Assembly (NCBI GenBank): GCA_964580235.1 | Contig: CAZOJY010000082.1 | Location: 1-16,594 of the forward strand | Reading direction: 5' to 3' | Length of the DNA stretch: 16,594 nt | Source: G020348385 sp964580235 | Lineage (GTDB): Bacteria; Acidobacteriota; Aminicenantia; Aminicenantales; Aminicenantaceae | Shown here: positions 14,768-16,594 of the stretch, in pieces | Numbering within the stretch: position 1 is the first letter of the stretch | Layout: each line of letters starts with the position of its first letter | Made by a program: the position numbers and the translations under genes | Notes under the pieces: model-generated | Told to the model about the DNA's origin: nothing | Databases searched by the model: none | What the model saw: only the letters and a program-made list of their open reading frames with translations

Positions 14768-15673
14768 TCAGCCTCCAATTTTCACGCGAAATCCTTGAGA
14801 CGTTAATCTTTCTTTTACTTCCTCGAGCCCTTTTTCAGATGGGATTTTAAAATCGACCAGAGGACCTTTTTTGTTCAGCCGTTTCAATTTTGCCTCTCCT
14901 CCCCTATGATAAGGAAGGAGATTAACCTGCCGAAATCTATTCAAGGAGAGTAAAAAATCCACCAAACTTTGGACGTTTTCGGGATCGTCGTTCAGACCTT
15001 TAAGCACGGGCATCCGGATAATGATGTTGCTTCCGTTTTCAGATAGCCTTCTCAAGTTTTCGAGAATGAGTCTGTTGGACTCTCTGGTAAAAACCCGGTG
15101 TCTGTGTTCATCCATAACCTTAAGGTCATAGAGGATAAGATTAGCTCTTTTTCTGACTTCATCCAGAATTTCATACGGAACACACCCGGATGTATCCACG
15201 GCCGTATGGATGTCATTCATGTTTAACTCATCAAGAAGTCTCAGCAAAAAATCACCCTGGGCTAGCGGTTCACCTCCCGAAATAGTGACTCCTCCGCCTG
15301 ACTCATCATAAAAAATTCTGTCTTTCTCTATCTCATTCATGATTTCTGGGATCGTGATATCCCTGCCGATAATGGCAACGGCTTCATAAGCACAAACATC
15401 CTCACAAATCCCACAATGATCGCATTTTTTTTGATCCAGGGAAATAATCATTCCGTTCTTGCCGATCGCTCTCTGGGGACATCGAGATACACAATCCCAG
15501 CATTCTTCGGCACACCGTTCAGGACGAAACATGATCTCGCGCTCGAATTTTATCCCCTCAGGATTGTGGCACCACTGGCAGCGAAGCGGACATCCTTTGA
15601 AAAAAACCGTCGTCCGTATGCCTGGACCGTCATGAATGGCATAACGTTTGATATCGAATATTGTGCCTTTCAC
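14768..15673 (-). CDS. hypE: Glycyl-radical enzyme activase (radical SAM, HypE-like)
   Basis: This enzyme cleaves S-adenosylmethionine to place the radical on the glycine of its partner, here almost certainly the HypD-like protein encoded three bases downstream. Its 301 residues contain the radical SAM motif Cys28-x3-Cys32-x2-Cys35 in FFKGCPLRCQWCHNPEG. An inserted ferredoxin-like domain follows with two further cysteine sets (Cys54, 58, 61, 65 and Cys84, 87, 90, 94), typical of the larger activases. ISGGEP (131-136) is the SAM-binding segment. The start is GTG, with AAGGA nine bases upstream. The gene follows the GntR gene by five bases. The specific partner is inferred from position; the family assignment is certain. 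The symbol follows the C. difficile naming and is unrelated to hydrogenase-maturation HypE. Confidence 0.92.
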   Translation of the reverse strand: MKGTIFDIKRYAIHDGPGIRTTVFFKGCPLRCQWCHNPEGIKFEREIMFRPERCAEECWDCVSRCPQRAIGKNGMIISLDQKKCDHCGICEDVCAYEAVAIIGRDITIPEIMNEIEKDRIFYDESGGGVTISGGEPLAQGDFLLRLLDELNMNDIHTAVDTSGCVPYEILDEVRKRANLILYDLKVMDEHRHRVFTRESNRLILENLRRLSENGSNIIIRMPVLKGLNDDPENVQSLVDFLLSLNRFRQVNLLPYHRGGEAKLKRLNKKGPLVDFKIPSEKGLEEVKERLTSQGFRVKIGG

Positions 15674-15678
15674 CCGTT

Positions 15679-16374
15679 TTAATCCTTTTTTTCCGAAGCG
15701 GCTTCAGCCCGTTTGTAATATTTTTTTAAGAACCTCTCCTGCACCTGATAGGCCCAATGGACATCCCGGATATGGTTGGCTGCCTGCACTCTTTTTCCTT
15801 GTTCGATCAGCCGGATCAGCTCCTGGTGTTCGTCGATGGATGCTTCTTCCCACTGCTTTACAAAACCTTCTTGCCTGGGAAAATCATCGAGCCTTTTTTT
15901 AAGTGTATTCACGATCTTCGCCAGGTTTTCATTTTCACAGAGGTCGAGGAAAACATCGTGGAATCTCAGGTTCTTCTGGTAATACAGGTTAAAATTATCC
16001 TGTTCGATCGCCCGTTTCATTTCGGCATTCAGGGCATGCATATTCTGGATCTTGGCGTTTTTTACCCGATCGAAACTCGCCATAAGGGCTGCGCTCTCAA
16101 GGGCGCCGATAATCTCATAATAATTTTTGATATCCTGGAGGGTGAGGTGGTTGACAACTACTCCCCGCCTGGGGAGAATGGACACGAATCCTTCCATTTC
16201 GAGCTGCAAAAGGGCATCCCTCAAGGGGGTTCGGCTGACACCCAATTTCTGGCTAGTCTCATCCATATTGATCGAAGAACCCGGGAGCAATTCCCCCTTT
16301 GCCAGCTGATCGTGCAGGTATTCATAAACCTGCTCTTTTAAAGATTTTATGTTGAGGATGCCTTTTTCTGCCAT
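15679..16374 (-). CDS. GntR-family transcriptional regulator, FCD subfamily
   Basis: This is a ligand-responsive DNA-binding protein and first gene of the GntR-activase-dehydratase operon, so probably its local regulator. In 231 residues it has an N-terminal winged helix (about 8-75, with the recognition region LGVSRTPLRDALLQLEMEGFV and the wing PRRGVVV). An all-helical FCD effector domain follows (about 80-215). His139, His183 and His206 fall where FCD proteins bind a metal. The aspartate that usually precedes the first His by four residues is Asn135 here. The ligand is not shown by the sequence; hydroxyproline or a product is a reasonable inference. Ribosome binding site AGAGAAAG is weak. 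A dyad overlaps the promoter -10, suggesting autoregulation. Confidence 0.93.
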   Translation of the reverse strand: MAEKGILNIKSLKEQVYEYLHDQLAKGELLPGSSINMDETSQKLGVSRTPLRDALLQLEMEGFVSILPRRGVVVNHLTLQDIKNYYEIIGALESAALMASFDRVKNAKIQNMHALNAEMKRAIEQDNFNLYYQKNLRFHDVFLDLCENENLAKIVNTLKKRLDDFPRQEGFVKQWEEASIDEHQELIRLIEQGKRVQAANHIRDVHWAYQVQERFLKKYYKRAEAASEKKD

Positions 16375-16387
16375 ATCTTTCTCTGGC

Positions 16388-16424
16388 TGATATCTAATAT
16401 ATCACATATTAAACAATAAAACAA
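16388..16424 (-). promoter_or_regulatory. Promoter with overlapping dyad upstream of the GntR-hypE-hypD operon
   Basis: On the minus strand TTGTTT (16424-16419), a 17-bp spacer and TATATT (16401-16396, five of six) make a plausible promoter starting near 16389, 15 bases before the GntR start. The dyad TGATAT-N5-ATATCA (16388-16404) covers the -10. GntR/FCD proteins bind short dyads, so this is the best candidate operator for repression of the operon by its own first gene. Confidence 0.5.
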
Positions 16425-16542
16425 CACAAAATTTTTGGTCATTTTTCTGCATCGACTCTGACCGGCACTGTTTCACGCGATGCGATAACCGGTTCTTAAC
16501 ACTTAATTTTGTTTTATTGGATAAAGATATTTGCGAAGGAAT

Positions 16543-16594
16543 TCAGAGGCTGGTCATTCTGTTCAACTCCTCCCATTCTTCGTCCACCCTTCTT
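16543..16594 (-). CDS. Possible 3' end of a gene cut by the window edge
   Basis: Reading leftward from the right edge, one frame gives RRVDEEWEELNRMTSL followed by TGA (16545-16543). The acidic, helix-like composition looks like a protein C-terminus. The fragment of 16 residues is too short to name. It would be on the same strand as the GntR operon, 168 bases upstream of it. The stretch between (16425-16542) has an AACCGGTT palindrome (16487-16494) and a GCATCG/CGATGC pair (16450-16455, 16479-16484) but no clear terminator. Confidence 0.35.
   Translation of the reverse strand, partial: RRVDEEWEELNRMTSL

Noticed and set aside
15757..16341. 194-codon open frame on the plus strand
   Set aside because: Antisense shadow of the GntR/FCD gene, which has clear domain structure.
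16450..16484. Terminator from the GCATCG/CGATGC pair
   Set aside because: The loop of more than 20 bases and the absence of a proper U-tract make it an unlikely intrinsic terminator.

Overview
The window looks like a chromosomal stretch from an uncultured or little-studied Gram-negative-type anaerobe of moderate GC. Supporting signs are proton-pumping complex I membrane genes, a class A RNase P RNA, a sigma-54-dependent response regulator, exported M16 peptidases and an oxygen-sensitive glycyl radical enzyme. My guess is an Acidobacteriota/Aminicenantes-like lineage, but this is an impression from protein flavour and not a demonstrated placement.

Layout. (1) 5-81, minus: initiator tRNA with its own near-consensus promoter. 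(2) 244-5985, plus: nuoJ-nuoK-nuoL-nuoM-nuoN, the antiporter-like membrane arm of complex I, tightly packed and starting from a TTGACA-18-TATAAT promoter; nuoA-I are not in the window. (3) 6077-6437, minus: rnpB, the RNase P RNA. Its 5' end lies inside the 3' end of the next gene, an orphan NtrC-type response regulator (6347-7804, minus). (4) 7805-8136: intergenic DNA holding a 77-bp multi-hairpin repeat. (5) 8137-10835, plus: two exported M16 peptidase subunits, the first with the zinc site and the second without it. (6) 10819-12210, minus: an Xaa-Pro aminopeptidase, overlapping the second M16 gene tail to tail. (7) 12275-12404: a small element bounded by 31-bp perfect inverted repeats. (8) 16374-12401, minus: an operon encoding a GntR/FCD regulator, a glycyl-radical activase and a glycyl radical enzyme whose active-site residues match trans-4-hydroxy-L-proline dehydratase (HypD). 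(9) 16543-16594, minus: a possible 3' end of another gene.

How the genes may work together. HypE would install the glycyl radical on HypD, which dehydrates 4-hydroxyproline to 1-pyrroline-5-carboxylate; the GntR protein probably controls the operon. The Xaa-Pro aminopeptidase and the M16 pair next door could help supply imino acids from (hydroxy)proline-rich peptides, which is inference from proximity only. The nuo genes form part of the respiratory proton pump. rnpB and the tRNA are housekeeping RNA genes.

The least ordinary features are the regulator CDS running about 90 nt into mature rnpB with the rnpB promoter embedded in its last codons, the inverted-repeat element that supplies the hypD stop codon, the cloverleaf-like repeat at 7925-8001, and promoters placed so close to start codons (nuoJ, regulator) that leaderless or near-leaderless mRNAs are predicted. 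I see no clear defence or wholly new enzyme system.
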